Origin: Pseudomonadota bacterium
GTDB lineage: Bacteria > Pseudomonadota > Gammaproteobacteria > Acidiferrobacterales > Acidiferrobacteraceae
Direction: 5' to 3'
Assembly: GCA_021819245.1 (NCBI GenBank)
Contig: JAKARI010000005.1
Span: 34,241-98,240, forward strand
DNA: 64,000 bases
Shown here: positions 29,992-39,931 of the stretch, piece by piece
How positions within the stretch are numbered: position 1 is the stretch's first letter
Layout of the letters: each line of letters opens with the position of its first letter
Translations under genes and position numbers: made by a program
Notes under the pieces: model-generated
The model's database searches: none
Told to the model about the DNA's origin: nothing
What the model saw: the letters and a program-made list of their open reading frames with translations, nothing else

Positions 29992-31245
29992 TCACCTGTC
30001 GATCTCGCCGAAAACGATGTCCTGGGTGCCGATGATTGCCACCACGTCGGCTATCATGTGCCCGCGGCTCATCTCGTCTAATGCCGCCAAGTGGGCAAAC
30101 CCGGGGGCACGGATCTTCAAGCGAAACGGCTTGTTGGCGCCATCGGACATGAGATAGATGCCGAACTCGCCCTTGGGGTGCTCAACGGCCGCATAGGCCT
30201 CCCCCTCGGGCACGGAATACCCCTCGGTAAAGAGCTTGAAGTGGTGGATCAAGGCCTCCATGTCGGCCTTCATCTCGGCGCGCGGTGGCGGCACGATCTT
30301 GTGATCCGCAACGATCACCGGACCCGGATGTGCGCGTAGCCAATCGATGCATTGCTTCACGATGCGCGTCGACTGGCGCATCTCGGCGACACGCACGAGA
30401 TAGCGGTCATAGCAATCGCCGTGAACCCCGACCGGTATGTCGAAATCGAGCCTGTCATAGACCTCGTAGGGCTGCTTTTTGCGCAGATCCCACTCCACCC
30501 CGGAGCCCCTCAACATGGGTCCCGTGAAGCCCAGCTGAAGGGCCCGCTCGGCACTGACGACCCCTATGCCGACGGTCCTCTGTTTCCAGATCCGGTTGTC
30601 GGTCAGGAGCGTCTCGTAGTCGTCGATATAACCCGGGAACCGCGCGCAAAAATCCCCCAGGAAGTCGAGCAGGCTCCCCTCGCGATTGGCGTTCATGCGC
30701 GCCACATCCTGTTCGCCGTGCCAGCGCGATACGCTATAGCGCGGCATGCTGTCCGGCAGGTCGCGATAGACCCCGCCTACGCGGTAGTAGGCGGCATGCA
30801 TGCGCGCGCCCGACACCGCCTCATAGACGTCCATCAGGTCCTCGCGCTCGCGGAAGGCATACAGAAAGACCGTCATGGCGCCGATATCGAGCGCGTGCGC
30901 GCCCAGCCACAAGAGGTGATTCAGAATGCGCGTGATCTCGTCGAACATCACGCGGATATATTGCGCGCGAACCGGCACGTCGACGGAAAGCAGCCTTTCC
31001 AGGGCCATGACATAGGCATGCTCGTTGGCCATCATCGACACGTAATCCAGCCGGTCCATGTAAGGGATCGACTGATTGTAGGGCTTGGTCTCGGCGAGCT
31101 TCTCGGTTGCGCGGTGCAAAAGCCCGATATGGGGGTCGGCGCGCTCGATGACCTCGCCGTCGAGTTCGAGAACGAGCCGCAGCACGCCATGGGCGGCCGG
31201 ATGCTGGGGCCCGAAATTCATGGTGTAATTACGAATCTCTGCCAC
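29992..31245 (-). CDS. nuoD: NADH-quinone oxidoreductase subunit D
   Basis: A 417-residue hydrogenase-like 49-kDa subunit that shapes the quinone site. [41 protein letters not shown] and the ending [13 protein letters not shown] are conserved. GTG at 31245 is preceded six bases upstream by AGGAGG and is the likely start. This overlaps the end of nuoC by 17 bases, with the AGGAGG also inside nuoC. Confidence 0.96.
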   Translation of the reverse strand: MAEIRNYTMNFGPQHPAAHGVLRLVLELDGEVIERADPHIGLLHRATEKLAETKPYNQSIPYMDRLDYVSMMANEHAYVMALERLLSVDVPVRAQYIRVMFDEITRILNHLLWLGAHALDIGAMTVFLYAFREREDLMDVYEAVSGARMHAAYYRVGGVYRDLPDSMPRYSVSRWHGEQDVARMNANREGSLLDFLGDFCARFPGYIDDYETLLTDNRIWKQRTVGIGVVSAERALQLGFTGPMLRGSGVEWDLRKKQPYEVYDRLDFDIPVGVHGDCYDRYLVRVAEMRQSTRIVKQCIDWLRAHPGPVIVADHKIVPPPRAEMKADMEALIHHFKLFTEGYSVPEGEAYAAVEHPKGEFGIYLMSDGANKPFRLKIRAPGFAHLAALDEMSRGHMIADVVAIIGTQDIVFGEIDR

Positions 31246-31831
31246 CGTAGCCCTCCTCTCGGATGACACGCGGCACGAGCACGCGCGGCTCTATGCTCAC
31301 CGGTTCGTACACGACGCGCCGCTTGTCCGGATCGTAGCGCATCTCGACCCGCCCCGAGATGGGGAAATCTTTACGGAACGGGTGGCCCACGAAGCCATAG
31401 TCGGTAAGCAGGCGGCGCAGATCCTTGTGGCCCTCGAATATGATGCCAAACAGATCAAAGGCCTCGCGCTCATACCAGTCGGCGCAATTCCAGACCTCGG
31501 TCAAAGACGCCACCGCCGGGCTCTCGTCGTCTAGAAAGGTGCGCACGCGCACGCGCCGATTGTGGCGCAAGGACAAAAGATGCGCCACGACCGCAAATCG
31601 CGGCGCACGCTCGCGCCTGCGGCCATAAGTCAGATAATCCACGCCGCACAGATCGATGAGCTGCTCGAACCCAAAGCGCGGGTCATCGCGCAGCATATAG
31701 CCGCAGGATCGCCATTTCTCACGCGCGACCTCGAGCGTGAGTTCGTTGTGCTCGATCGTGGCCAAAACGAGCGCGTCGCCCAGGGTTTCGCGGGCGGACT
31801 CGAGGAGGCCCTCATGCGCTTGCGTAGTCAT
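31229..31831 (-). CDS. nuoC: NADH-quinone oxidoreductase subunit C
   Basis: A 200-residue 30-kDa subunit. [15 protein letters not shown] and the signature [22 protein letters not shown] followed by GHPFRKDFP are clear. The start is uncertain: ATG 31831 gives a normal N-terminus but has no strong ribosome site, and a TTG at 31852 is also in frame. The long open frame further upstream overlaps nuoB and is not coding. Confidence 0.92.
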   Translation of the reverse strand: MTTQAHEGLLESARETLGDALVLATIEHNELTLEVAREKWRSCGYMLRDDPRFGFEQLIDLCGVDYLTYGRRRERAPRFAVVAHLLSLRHNRRVRVRTFLDDESPAVASLTEVWNCADWYEREAFDLFGIIFEGHKDLRRLLTDYGFVGHPFRKDFPISGRVEMRYDPDKRRVVYEPVSIEPRVLVPRVIREEGYGGRDS

Positions 31832-31854
31832 GAATTCAGCGATTGCATCCAATT

Positions 31855-32331
31855 TCAGCGCGCGATCGTGTTCGTGCGCCGAATCTTGTTTTGAAGTTGG
31901 ATGATGCCGTAGAGAAGCGCCTCGGCCGTGGGTGGGCAGCCAGGAACGTAGACGTCTACCGGCACGATCCGGTCGCAGCCGCGCACCACGGAATAGGAAT
32001 AGTGGTAATAGCCGCCGCCATTGGCGCATGACCCCATGGAAATGACCCAACGGGGCTCCGCCATCTGGTCATAGACCTTGCGCAGGGCCGGGGCCATCTT
32101 GTTCACGAGCGTGCCGGCCACGATCATGACATCCGATTGACGGGGACTTGGCCGAAACACGACACCGAACCGATCGAGGTCATAACGCGCAGCGCCGGCA
32201 TGCATCATCTCGACGGCGCAGCAGGCGAGCCCGAAGGTCATGGGCCACAGCGATCCGGTGCGTGTCCAATTGATGAGCTTGTCGGCCGAGGTTACGGCCC
32301 AACCCTTGTCGAGGACGCCTTCTACTCCCAC
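31855..32331 (-). CDS. nuoB: NADH-quinone oxidoreductase subunit B
   Basis: A 158-residue subunit holding the terminal cluster N2. Cluster ligands are the adjacent cysteines in [12 protein letters not shown], then GSCANGGG and [24 protein letters not shown] and [18 protein letters not shown] are diagnostic. It starts at GTG 32331, inside the last codons of nuoA (10-base overlap). Confidence 0.96.
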   Translation of the reverse strand: MGVEGVLDKGWAVTSADKLINWTRTGSLWPMTFGLACCAVEMMHAGAARYDLDRFGVVFRPSPRQSDVMIVAGTLVNKMAPALRKVYDQMAEPRWVISMGSCANGGGYYHYSYSVVRGCDRIVPVDVYVPGCPPTAEALLYGIIQLQNKIRRTNTIAR

Positions 32332-32678
32332 TCAAGCGCCCCTTTCATCCACTCGTAGACGAAACCGACCACCAGGATCCCGAGGAACAGCACCATCGCC
32401 AGAAAGCCCGGACGCCCAATCTGCTTCAAGGCCACGGCCCAGGGGAACAAAAACGCAATCTCGAGATCAAACACGATGAATAAAATCGCGACCAGGTAAT
32501 AGCGCACGTCGAACTTCATGCGCGTATCCTCAAAGGCCTCGAAACCGCATTCATAGGGCGAGAGCTTGGCCGCGTCGGGGTGGTAGGGGGCAAGCACGCG
32601 CCCTAGGACCAGGGGCAAGAGGCCGACTACGAGGCCTACGCCTATGAATATCAGAATGGGCAGATAATCGTTTAACAT
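32322..32678 (-). CDS. nuoA: NADH-quinone oxidoreductase subunit A
   Basis: A 118-residue, three-TM subunit and first gene of the nuo operon. [20 protein letters not shown], the loop with the conserved Cys near the quinone site, and [16 protein letters not shown] are characteristic. The ATG follows GAGGAGAGCGG. Confidence 0.96.
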   Translation of the reverse strand: MLNDYLPILIFIGVGLVVGLLPLVLGRVLAPYHPDAAKLSPYECGFEAFEDTRMKFDVRYYLVAILFIVFDLEIAFLFPWAVALKQIGRPGFLAMVLFLGILVVGFVYEWMKGALEWE

Positions 32679-32734
32679 CCGCTCTCCTCGAAAATAGATC
32701 CTTAAAAGTCGACCGGCCTGCCCGCGAGTCGGTT

Positions 32735-32764
32735 AGTCTAGGCACCCCCGCGCGCCCAAGTCAA
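32735..32764 (-). promoter_or_regulatory. Promoter of the nuo operon
   Basis: On the minus strand TTGACT (32764-32759), an 18-base spacer and TAGACT (32740-32735), giving a transcript start about 50 bases ahead of nuoA. No operator was identified. Confidence 0.6.
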
Positions 32765-32840
32765 GACGCGGTCTTAGGTTACAGATATATTCTCTTTCAA
32801 GCGGTTAGCCGACCCTGAAGGGGTTGGCCGGAAGAATGAT

Positions 32841-32925
32841 TGGTGCCGAAGGCGGGACTCGAACCCGCACAGCTTGCGCCACCGCCCCCTCAAGACGGCG
32901 TGTCTACCAATTCCACCACTTCGGC
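32841..32925 (-). tRNA. tRNA-Leu (anticodon GAG)
   Basis: An 85-base class II tRNA on the minus strand starting GCCGAAGTGGTGGAATTGG and ending CTTCGGCACCA. The anticodon loop is TTGAGGG, so the anticodon is GAG. It has a long variable arm and encoded CCA. It follows secG, matching the secG-leuU arrangement in other gammaproteobacteria. Confidence 0.96.
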
Positions 32926-32961
32926 TGATGAGATACCCCTAACGCCTCTCTCGCCCCGGTC

Positions 32962-33309
32962 CTATGGGGCCTTTTGACCCGGTATGCCCGGTACCGAGGA
33001 CGGTGCGGCCGGCGCCTGCGACACCGGGGCCGCTGGCACGGCCGGCTGCGTGAGCGGGATCATGCCGGGGGCCGCGTGCGGGCGCGCCGAGAGGTAGGCA
33101 AGCCCCAGACTCGTCGCGAAAAACAAGGTGGCCAGCACGGCCGTCACGCGGCTTAAAAACGTCGCGGAACCGCGCGCGCCGAACAAGGTCTGCGAAGACC
33201 CGCCGCCAAAGGAGGCCCCCATGTCCGCCCCCTTGCCGTGCTGTATGAGCACGACGACGATGAGCGCGAGCGCCACGAAAACCTGTAGGATCACCAAAAC
33301 CGTCGCCAT
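32962..33309 (-). CDS. secG: Preprotein translocase subunit SecG
   Basis: A 115-residue, two-TM component of the SecYEG channel. The first TM ([19 protein letters not shown]) leads to [24 protein letters not shown], the family loop, then TM2 and a Pro/Ala-rich tail. It lies 21 bp after tpiA. Confidence 0.95.
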   Translation of the reverse strand: MATVLVILQVFVALALIVVVLIQHGKGADMGASFGGGSSQTLFGARGSATFLSRVTAVLATLFFATSLGLAYLSARPHAAPGMIPLTQPAVPAAPVSQAPAAPSSVPGIPGQKAP

Positions 33310-33330
33310 GACATCCTTGAATAAAGAGTT

Positions 33331-34098
33331 CTAGGCCAGGTCGGGACACGCCGCCCGGCAGATACCCACGAAATCTGCGGCCACGAGGGAGGCGCCGCCG
33401 ATCAGACCCCCATCGATATCATCCCGCGCAAACAGCTCGCGGGCATTCTGCGCCTTGACGCTGCCGCCATACAATATCCGCAATCCCACGGCCGCTGTGG
33501 GATTACGCTGCGCCACGGCGTTGCGAATCTCGCGGTGCACCGCCTGCGCCTCGTCGGGGCTGGCCGCGCGGCCCGTGCCGATCGCCCACACGGGCTCATA
33601 GGCTATCACGGCGCGGTCGAAGGCGCCCGTCCCGCAGGATGCGAATACCGCACCGATCTGCCGCAGCACGACCTCGCGGGTGTGCCCGCCATCGCGTTCC
33701 GCGGCGGTCTCCCCCACACAGAGCACCGGCGTAACACCGGCGGCCAGGGCGCGGGCGAACTTCTGCGCCACCACGCCATCGCTCTCTCCAAACAGCGTGC
33801 GCCGCTCCGAGTGCCCAATGATAGCAAATTCGCAGCCCATGTCGCGCGCCATGCCCGCCGAGATCTCGCCGGTATAGGCCCCGTCGCCATAGGCGCTCAC
33901 ATCCTGCGCCCCCCATGCGATGGCAGGACAGCGGCTCAACCCATCGGCGGCGACCCCGAGATAGACATAAGGCGGACAGACGGCCACATCGACACCAGGG
34001 AACGTTGCGGCCTCGGCGGCCACTGCCGCTATCAGGGCCTGCGCCTCGCGGCGGCGGCCGTTCATCTTCCAATTGCCCATGACCAATGGCCGCCGCAT
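33331..34098 (-). CDS. tpiA: Triosephosphate isomerase
   Basis: A 255-residue glycolytic/Calvin-cycle enzyme interconverting DHAP and GAP. LVMGNWKMNG has the catalytic Lys (and Asn), GHSERR the catalytic His, YEPVWAIGTG the catalytic Glu, and YGGSVKAQN the phosphate-binding loop. ATG 34098 is preceded by GGAGGG; the long open frame upstream of it is antisense to nothing recognisable and is not used. Confidence 0.97.
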   Translation of the reverse strand: MRRPLVMGNWKMNGRRREAQALIAAVAAEAATFPGVDVAVCPPYVYLGVAADGLSRCPAIAWGAQDVSAYGDGAYTGEISAGMARDMGCEFAIIGHSERRTLFGESDGVVAQKFARALAAGVTPVLCVGETAAERDGGHTREVVLRQIGAVFASCGTGAFDRAVIAYEPVWAIGTGRAASPDEAQAVHREIRNAVAQRNPTAAVGLRILYGGSVKAQNARELFARDDIDGGLIGGASLVAADFVGICRAACPDLA

Positions 34099-34202
34099 AC
34101 GTCCCTCCGGGATATCCTTTCCAAAATGCGCGCCGATGTTACCGGCAAGCCGATGCGAAAGCAATTTCCGGCACCCGGAAAGATCCCCCCGGGAGATGGC
34201 GA

Positions 34203-35570
34203 TCAGGAGACATCGGCCTCGGCGGCGGCCTTGGCGACCGCCTGGGCGAGCTGCTCGGTCAGCTCCGTTACGGTCTGCGCCTCCGCGGCCTCGACCATAA
34301 CGCGTACCACGGGCTCGGTCCCCGACGGACGCAGCACCACGCGCCCCTCGCTCCCCAAGAGCTGCTCGATATCTTTGAGGAGCGCAAGCACCCCGGGGGC
34401 ACGCACGACCTCGCGCGCCGACACGCCGCGGTTTATGGCCACGTTGACGATCGTCTGCGGGAAGACATGCATGCCCGAAGCGAGGTCGGCAAGGCTGCGC
34501 TCGGACTCGCGCATGGCCGCCAGCACCTGCAGGGCGGCGATGATCCCGTCTCCGGTGGTGCTTTTGTCCAGACAGATCACGTGCCCCGAGGCCTCGCCCC
34601 CCAGATCCCACCCGCGCTCGGCGAGCAGCGCCATGACATAGCGGTCGCCCACCGCCGCCCGCGCGAACGGGATGCCGTTTTGATTCAAGGCCCGTTCAAG
34701 GCCCACGTTGCTCATGAGGGTCCCGGCGACGCCCGGCACGGAGACCCCCATGCGCCTGCGATGCGCCGCTATCATATACACAATACGATCGCCATCGATG
34801 ACCGACCCGGCATGATCGACCATGATCACCCGGTCGCCATCGCCGTCGAGCGCGATGCCGAGGTCAGCACCCTCCGCCAGCACCGCCTGGCGCAGGGTCT
34901 GCGGGTGGGTCGATCCGCACTCGCGGTTGATGTTAAAGCCGTCCGGGGCATTCCCGATGGCAATCACATGCGCGCCGAGCTCCTCGAAGACGTGGGGCGC
35001 GATCTGATAGGCGGCGCCATGAGCGCAGTCCACGACGATCTTGAGTCCCCCAAGCCCGAGCCGGCAGGGGAATGTGCTTTTGCAAAACTCGATATACCGG
35101 CCGGCGGCATCGGCAAACCGCCGCACCTTGCCGAGCTCGGCCGACGACACGATGCGCATGGGCTTTTGCATCATGGCCTCGATGGCGCACTCCACATCGT
35201 CTGGCAATTTCGCGCCCAGAGAGGAAAAGAACTTGATGCCGTTATCTTCGTAGAGATTGTGCGAGGCGCTGATGACGATGCCGGCCTGGGCACGCGCGGT
35301 CCGCGTAAGATAGGCGATGCCTGGAGTGGGCATCGGTCCTATGAGGCGGATATCGGCACCGGCCGCCGACAATCCCGCCTCGAGGGCCGACTCGAGGAGA
35401 TAGCCCGAGATGCGGGTGTCCTTGCCGATCAATACGCTGCCGCGATCCTCGCCATGGGCCAACAAGACGCGTCCCGCGGCCCAACCAAGCTTGAGTACCG
35501 TCTCCGGCGTGACCGGCTCCTCGCCGACCCGACCGCGCATGCCGTCGGTCCCAAAAAAATGTCGTTTCAC
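34203..35570 (-). CDS. glmM: Phosphoglucosamine mutase
   Basis: Converts glucosamine-6-P to glucosamine-1-P for peptidoglycan and LPS. It has 455 residues. [19 protein letters not shown] is the N-terminus, [16 protein letters not shown] holds the phosphorylated catalytic Ser, ALDGDGDR the metal site, and [15 protein letters not shown] the phosphate-binding loop. GTG 35570 overlaps the folP stop as GTGA. Confidence 0.96.
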   Translation of the reverse strand: MKRHFFGTDGMRGRVGEEPVTPETVLKLGWAAGRVLLAHGEDRGSVLIGKDTRISGYLLESALEAGLSAAGADIRLIGPMPTPGIAYLTRTARAQAGIVISASHNLYEDNGIKFFSSLGAKLPDDVECAIEAMMQKPMRIVSSAELGKVRRFADAAGRYIEFCKSTFPCRLGLGGLKIVVDCAHGAAYQIAPHVFEELGAHVIAIGNAPDGFNINRECGSTHPQTLRQAVLAEGADLGIALDGDGDRVIMVDHAGSVIDGDRIVYMIAAHRRRMGVSVPGVAGTLMSNVGLERALNQNGIPFARAAVGDRYVMALLAERGWDLGGEASGHVICLDKSTTGDGIIAALQVLAAMRESERSLADLASGMHVFPQTIVNVAINRGVSAREVVRAPGVLALLKDIEQLLGSEGRVVLRPSGTEPVVRVMVEAAEAQTVTELTEQLAQAVAKAAAEADVS

Positions 35571-36418
35571 GCACCCTGCCCCTGAGGTTCGAATACCCAC
35601 TCCCACGCGCGCACCGCCTCGCGGGTGGCACGCACGTCGTGAACACGCACCACCCGCGCGCCGCCTGCGATCGCAGCCAGCGCCAAGGCGATGCTCGTCT
35701 GCAATCGCCCCCCCATGGGAAGACCCCAGGGATCCGCGGTCATGCGCTTGCGCGACACACCCACGAGCACTGGCGCAAGTGCGCCGATGCGCGGCAGCGC
35801 GCGCATGAGCGCCCGGTTCTCCTCGAGGTCCTTGCCGAAACCAAAACCGGGATCGATCACAAGCCGCTCCCGCGGGATGCCCGCAGCCTGGGCGGCCATC
35901 AGGCGCGCCTTAAGATAGACCTCCACCTCGGTCACCACATCCCGCCCCGCGATGCGCGTCCCCGCCATGAGCGACCCGGACGGCTCATGCACGAGGCACA
36001 CCGGCACCTTAAGACCGGCGACCGCTGCAAGCGCCCCGGGGCGTGTGAGCGCGCGCACATCATTGATGAGCGAGGCACCCGCCGCCACCGCCTCGGTCAT
36101 GACCAAGGGCTCCGAGGTATCCACCGACACCGGCACGGAAAAGCGCGCGCACACCGCCGCCACGACCGGGACCACACGCGCGCACTCCTCATTCGCGCTT
36201 ACGGGCCGCGCCCCGGGGCGGGTCGACTCGCCCCCGATATCGATGATATCGGCACCCTCCTCGATCAGGGCCTCGACATGCCGCAGCGCCTTGTCCGGGG
36301 ACAAAAAAAGACCCCCGTCCGAAAACGAATCGGGGGTCGTATTGACAATACCCATAATGGCCACATGACCATCCGGCCGCAACCAGGAGGCCGCCGTACG
36401 CGCCTCCACCCGTACCAC
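35567..36418 (-). CDS. folP: Dihydropteroate synthase
   Basis: Condenses p-aminobenzoate with dihydropterin pyrophosphate in folate synthesis; the target of sulfonamides. It has 283 residues. [15 protein letters not shown] and [14 protein letters not shown] are the two family signatures; [13 protein letters not shown] and the late [12 protein letters not shown] are also present. The GTG used here directly abuts the ftsH stop; other GTGs a few codons later are possible starts. Order ftsH-folP-glmM matches E. coli. Confidence 0.95.
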   Translation of the reverse strand: MVRVEARTAASWLRPDGHVAIMGIVNTTPDSFSDGGLFLSPDKALRHVEALIEEGADIIDIGGESTRPGARPVSANEECARVVPVVAAVCARFSVPVSVDTSEPLVMTEAVAAGASLINDVRALTRPGALAAVAGLKVPVCLVHEPSGSLMAGTRIAGRDVVTEVEVYLKARLMAAQAAGIPRERLVIDPGFGFGKDLEENRALMRALPRIGALAPVLVGVSRKRMTADPWGLPMGGRLQTSIALALAAIAGGARVVRVHDVRATREAVRAWEWVFEPQGQGA

Positions 36419-38341
36419 CTAGCGCGATTCCCCGGCCGGGGCATCCATGCGCGGCGTGACGCGCGAGCGGTCGGCGGCCTTGGGCTCACTGCCGTCGCCT
36501 CCCGGGGTGGTAGTGTTGGTATCGCTGTACCCGTAGGGCGGACGCGGCCTGCGGCCTTCCATGATGTCGTTGATCTGATCCGTGTCGAGCGTCTCCCATT
36601 CGAGCAGCATGCCGGCCATCATCTCGACCTTGTCCTTGTTGGTCTCGATGATGCGCCGTGCCCGGCCGTACTGTTCATCGACGATCCGCCGTATCTCGGC
36701 ATCGACGAGCTGTGCTGTGGCATCGCTGAGGTTCTTGTGGGTCGTGACATCGCGCCCCAGGAAGACCTCGCTCTGATTCTCGCCATAGACCCGCGTGCCG
36801 AGCCGATCGCTCATGCCCCAACGGCTCACCATGTTCCGCGCAAGCTCGGTCGCCCGCTCGAAATCATTGGCCGCCCCGGTGGTCATCTGATGCATGAACA
36901 CCTCCTCGGCGATACGTCCGGCCATGAGCACGGCGATAGTCGACAGGAGGTACTCGCGGTCATGGCTGTAGCGATCCTCGGTCGGCAACTGCATCGTCAC
37001 ACCGAGCGCCCGGCCCCGGGGAATGATGGTCACCTTGTGCACGGGATCGGTATTGGGCAAGAGGCGCGCGACCACTGCGTGCCCCGACTCGTGGTAGGCG
37101 GTATTGACGCGCTCCTTTTCGGGCATGACGATCGAGCGGCGCTCGGCGCCCATGACGATCTTGTCCTTGGCGAGCTCGAAGTCCTGCATCTCCACGAGAC
37201 GCTTGTTGGCGCGCGCCGCGAACAGGGCCGCCTCGTTGACGAGATTGGCAAGATCCGCGCCGGAGAAGCCCGGCGTGCCGCGCGCCAGAATGCTCGGCAC
37301 GACATCATCCGACACCGGCACCTTGCGCATGTGGATGCGAATGATCTGTTCGCGTCCGCGGATATCCGGCAGCGGCACGAACACCTGCCGGTCGAACCGG
37401 CCGGGGCGCAAAAGCGCCGGGTCGAGCACATCGGGCCGGTTGGTGGCCGCGATCACGATCACGCCCTCGCTGCCCTCGAAGCCGTCCATCTCGACTAGCA
37501 ACTGGTTTAAGGTCTGCTCGCGCTCGTCGTGCCCGCCGCCGAGGCCCGCCCCGCGCTGACGGCCGACGGCATCGATTTCGTCGATGAAGATGATGCACGG
37601 GGCATGCTTCTTGGCCTGGTCGAACATGTCGCGCACGCGTGACGCGCCCACGCCCACGAACATCTCCACGAAGTCGGAGCCGGAGATCGAGAAAAACGGC
37701 ACCTTCGCCTCGCCGGCAATCGCCTTGGCGAGCAGGGTCTTGCCGGTGCCCGGGCTTCCGGTCATGAGCACGCCGCGCGGAATGCGCCCGCCAAGCTTCT
37801 GGAACTTGGTCGGATCCCGCAGAAATTCGACGAGTTCCTTGACCTCTTCCTTGGCCTCTTCGACGCCGGCGACATCCTCGAAGGTCACCTTATTGGTGTC
37901 TTCCGTCAGCATCCGCGCCTTGCTCTTGCCAAAGCTCATGGCGCTGCGGCCACCGCCGCCGCCCTGCATCTGGCGCATGAAGAAAATCCACACCCCGACC
38001 AACAGCAAAAGCGGGAACCAGTTGATGAAGATCTGCAGCAAAAGCGACTGCTGCGCACGCGGCTTGGCGTCGACATTGACGCCGTTGCTGAGGAGATCTT
38101 TCACCAATCCCGAATCGGCTGGGGCGTAGGTCTGAAAGCGTTGGCCGGTCTTCGTGACCCCGGTAATCCGATGGCCCTTGATGACGACCCCGCCGACCTG
38201 TCCCTGCTTGACGTGGTTGATGAACCGAGAGAACGCGATCGACCGGACCGCCGAATGATGGTTGCCAAAACTATTGAAGACCGACATCAACACTATGGCG
38301 ATGATGAGCCATAGAAGGAGATTTTTCGCAAGATTATTCAA
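36419..38341 (-). CDS. ftsH: ATP-dependent zinc metalloprotease FtsH
   Basis: A membrane-anchored AAA+ protease for quality control, 640 residues. Two N-terminal TM segments flank a small periplasmic domain; [13 protein letters not shown] is Walker [13 protein letters not shown]alker B, and [20 protein letters not shown] the SRH. The zinc site is HESGHA with a later Asp. The start is a TTG at 38341 with GAGG seven bases upstream. It follows rlmE, as in E. coli. Confidence 0.97.
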   Translation of the reverse strand: MNNLAKNLLLWLIIAIVLMSVFNSFGNHHSAVRSIAFSRFINHVKQGQVGGVVIKGHRITGVTKTGQRFQTYAPADSGLVKDLLSNGVNVDAKPRAQQSLLLQIFINWFPLLLLVGVWIFFMRQMQGGGGGRSAMSFGKSKARMLTEDTNKVTFEDVAGVEEAKEEVKELVEFLRDPTKFQKLGGRIPRGVLMTGSPGTGKTLLAKAIAGEAKVPFFSISGSDFVEMFVGVGASRVRDMFDQAKKHAPCIIFIDEIDAVGRQRGAGLGGGHDEREQTLNQLLVEMDGFEGSEGVIVIAATNRPDVLDPALLRPGRFDRQVFVPLPDIRGREQIIRIHMRKVPVSDDVVPSILARGTPGFSGADLANLVNEAALFAARANKRLVEMQDFELAKDKIVMGAERRSIVMPEKERVNTAYHESGHAVVARLLPNTDPVHKVTIIPRGRALGVTMQLPTEDRYSHDREYLLSTIAVLMAGRIAEEVFMHQMTTGAANDFERATELARNMVSRWGMSDRLGTRVYGENQSEVFLGRDVTTHKNLSDATAQLVDAEIRRIVDEQYGRARRIIETNKDKVEMMAGMLLEWETLDTDQINDIMEGRRPRPPYGYSDTNTTTPGGDGSEPKAADRSRVTPRMDAPAGESR

Positions 38342-38386
38342 GATAAGACCTCGTGCGCCCCACGAGACGCGCCTGCCGCCATTCTC

Positions 38387-39013
38387 CTACGACTCCGATC
38401 CCGACACAACTGGCCGCAATCCGGTACCGAGGAGGTACACCTCGGGGCTGCGGGGGCGCGACGCCGGCGGTTTGCGCGTGGCCACCCGTTGGAAACGGCG
38501 CCGCATATCGGCCAAAAGCTCCGGGAATCCGGCACCCTGAAAGACCTTAATAAGGCAACTCCCCTCCGGGGTCAAGCACGAGACGGCAAAATCCAGAGCG
38601 ATCTCGGCCAGCGCCACCGCACGCGCCTGATCAGACGCCTCTATACCCGTTATATTGGGGGCCATGTCCGAAATTACAAGGTCCGCCGGGCCCTGAAGCG
38701 CGGCGCGCACCGCCGCATAGCACGCGGGCTCGGTGAAATCCCCCTGAATGAACACCACCCCGGGCACGGGGTCCATGGGCAGGACATCGACCGCCACGAG
38801 TCGCCCGGCCGGCCCGAGCCGGCGCGCCGCATACTGGGCAAAACCGCCCGGGGCGCAGCCCAGGTCGGCGATAACCTGGCCTTGCCGGATGAGCCGGTCC
38901 CGGGCATCGATCTCCATGAGCTTGTAGGCAGCCCGCGAGCGGTAGCCCTCGGCCTGCGCCCGCTTCACATAAGGGTCGGCGAAATGCTCATCCATCCAGC
39001 GATTACGGGCCAT
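38387..39013 (-). CDS. rlmE: 23S rRNA (U2552-2'-O)-methyltransferase
   Basis: A 208-residue heat-shock-linked rRNA methyltransferase (FtsJ). YRSRAAYKLMEID and DLGCAPGGFAQYAARRLG (SAM motif I) are diagnostic; DLVISDMAPNITG carries the catalytic Asp and CLIKVFQGAGFPEL the catalytic Lys. It lies 45 bp upstream of ftsH. Confidence 0.96.
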   Translation of the reverse strand: MARNRWMDEHFADPYVKRAQAEGYRSRAAYKLMEIDARDRLIRQGQVIADLGCAPGGFAQYAARRLGPAGRLVAVDVLPMDPVPGVVFIQGDFTEPACYAAVRAALQGPADLVISDMAPNITGIEASDQARAVALAEIALDFAVSCLTPEGSCLIKVFQGAGFPELLADMRRRFQRVATRKPPASRPRSPEVYLLGTGLRPVVSGSES

Positions 39014-39030
39014 AGGCGGATCTTACGCCC

Positions 39031-39483
39031 TCACAAGGCGCGGGCCACGACTATAAGCCCGAGGACCCCTTCTGCCAGATAGGCCGTGGTGGAGACGACG
39101 TGCAGGGCCATGAAGGGTCCCCAAAACCGGCTCCCGGGCCCGAAATGCGCCGTGGCGCGCAGCATGGCCATGACGGGCAGGATGACGAGCACAAAGACCG
39201 CGTCGAGCCCCCAGGCGATGCGCGCCAGGCGAAGCCAACGCCCGGCGGGCACGGCACGGGCGACGATCCCACCCAGGACAAGCCCCAGGCCCTGCCCGGC
39301 GCCAAACAAGTACCCGGCAAGCCCCCCGGCCACCGCCTGCGGGAGGCGCCAGAACAACAGGGGCACGACCCCGGCCACCGTCCACAGGCTACCCATCCAC
39401 AAGACCGCCGCGACCCGCGCAGAGGCCGCCCGGCGCCCTGATCGCGCATGCGGATCAGATGTAGCGGATATCGAGGATCTCAT
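39031..39483 (-). CDS. DUF4149-like integral membrane protein
   Basis: About 150 residues with four probable TM segments: [60 protein letters not shown] and [18 protein letters not shown]. The layout and the LWxGxLW start fit DUF4149, of unknown function, which recurs beside rlmE/greA in gammaproteobacteria. The start is uncertain: ATG 39483 keeps the first TM whole but overlaps greA by 29 bases; ATG 39396 would clip the first TM. Confidence 0.65.
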   Translation of the reverse strand: MRSSISATSDPHARSGRRAASARVAAVLWMGSLWTVAGVVPLLFWRLPQAVAGGLAGYLFGAGQGLGLVLGGIVARAVPAGRWLRLARIAWGLDAVFVLVILPVMAMLRATAHFGPGSRFWGPFMALHVVSTTAYLAEGVLGLIVVARAL

Positions 39484-39931
39484 ACTGGCGGATACCGTCC
39501 GGGACCGCCACCTCCACGACATCCCCGCTCTCCTTGCCGATCAGGGCGCGCGCGATCGGGGAGCTGATCGATATCTTGCCACCCTGAATATCGGCCTCAT
39601 CGTCCCCCACGATCTGGTAAATCACCTCGCACTGCCCCTCCTCTTCAAAGAGGCAGACGGTCGCGCTAAACACCACCCGCCCTTGGGCATTCACGGTCAA
39701 GGGATCGATGATCTGGGCATTGCCCAGCTTGGCTTCAATGGCGCTTATCCGCCCCTCGATGAAGCTCTGCTGCTCCTTGGCCGCGTGGTATTCGGCATTT
39801 TCCGACAGATCGCCGTGCGCCCGGGCCTCCGCAATCGCCTGTATGATGCGCGGTCGCTCGACGGTCTTGAGGCGATGCAGCTCGTGCTTTAGTTTTTCTG
39901 CGCCACTTACCGTGAGGGGAACCTTAGTCAT
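39455..39931 (-). CDS. greA: Transcript cleavage factor GreA
   Basis: A 158-residue factor that rescues backtracked RNA polymerase. The coiled coil has [30 protein letters not shown] with the acidic tip (D-E), and the FKBP-like C-domain has [18 protein letters not shown]. The N-terminus [18 protein letters not shown] is typical. It overlaps the carB stop by 8 bases. Confidence 0.96.
   Translation of the reverse strand: MTKVPLTVSGAEKLKHELHRLKTVERPRIIQAIAEARAHGDLSENAEYHAAKEQQSFIEGRISAIEAKLGNAQIIDPLTVNAQGRVVFSATVCLFEEEGQCEVIYQIVGDDEADIQGGKISISSPIARALIGKESGDVVEVAVPDGIRQYEILDIRYI

Noticed and set aside
33331..34611. N-terminal extension of tpiA by ~170 codons
   Set aside because: The extension lacks motifs and overlaps the intergenic/glmM end; ATG 34098 has a good ribosome site and gives normal enzyme length.
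35639..37498. 619-codon plus-strand frame opposite folP and ftsH
   Set aside because: Antisense to conserved genes with clear motifs; composition is Arg/His-rich and motif-free.
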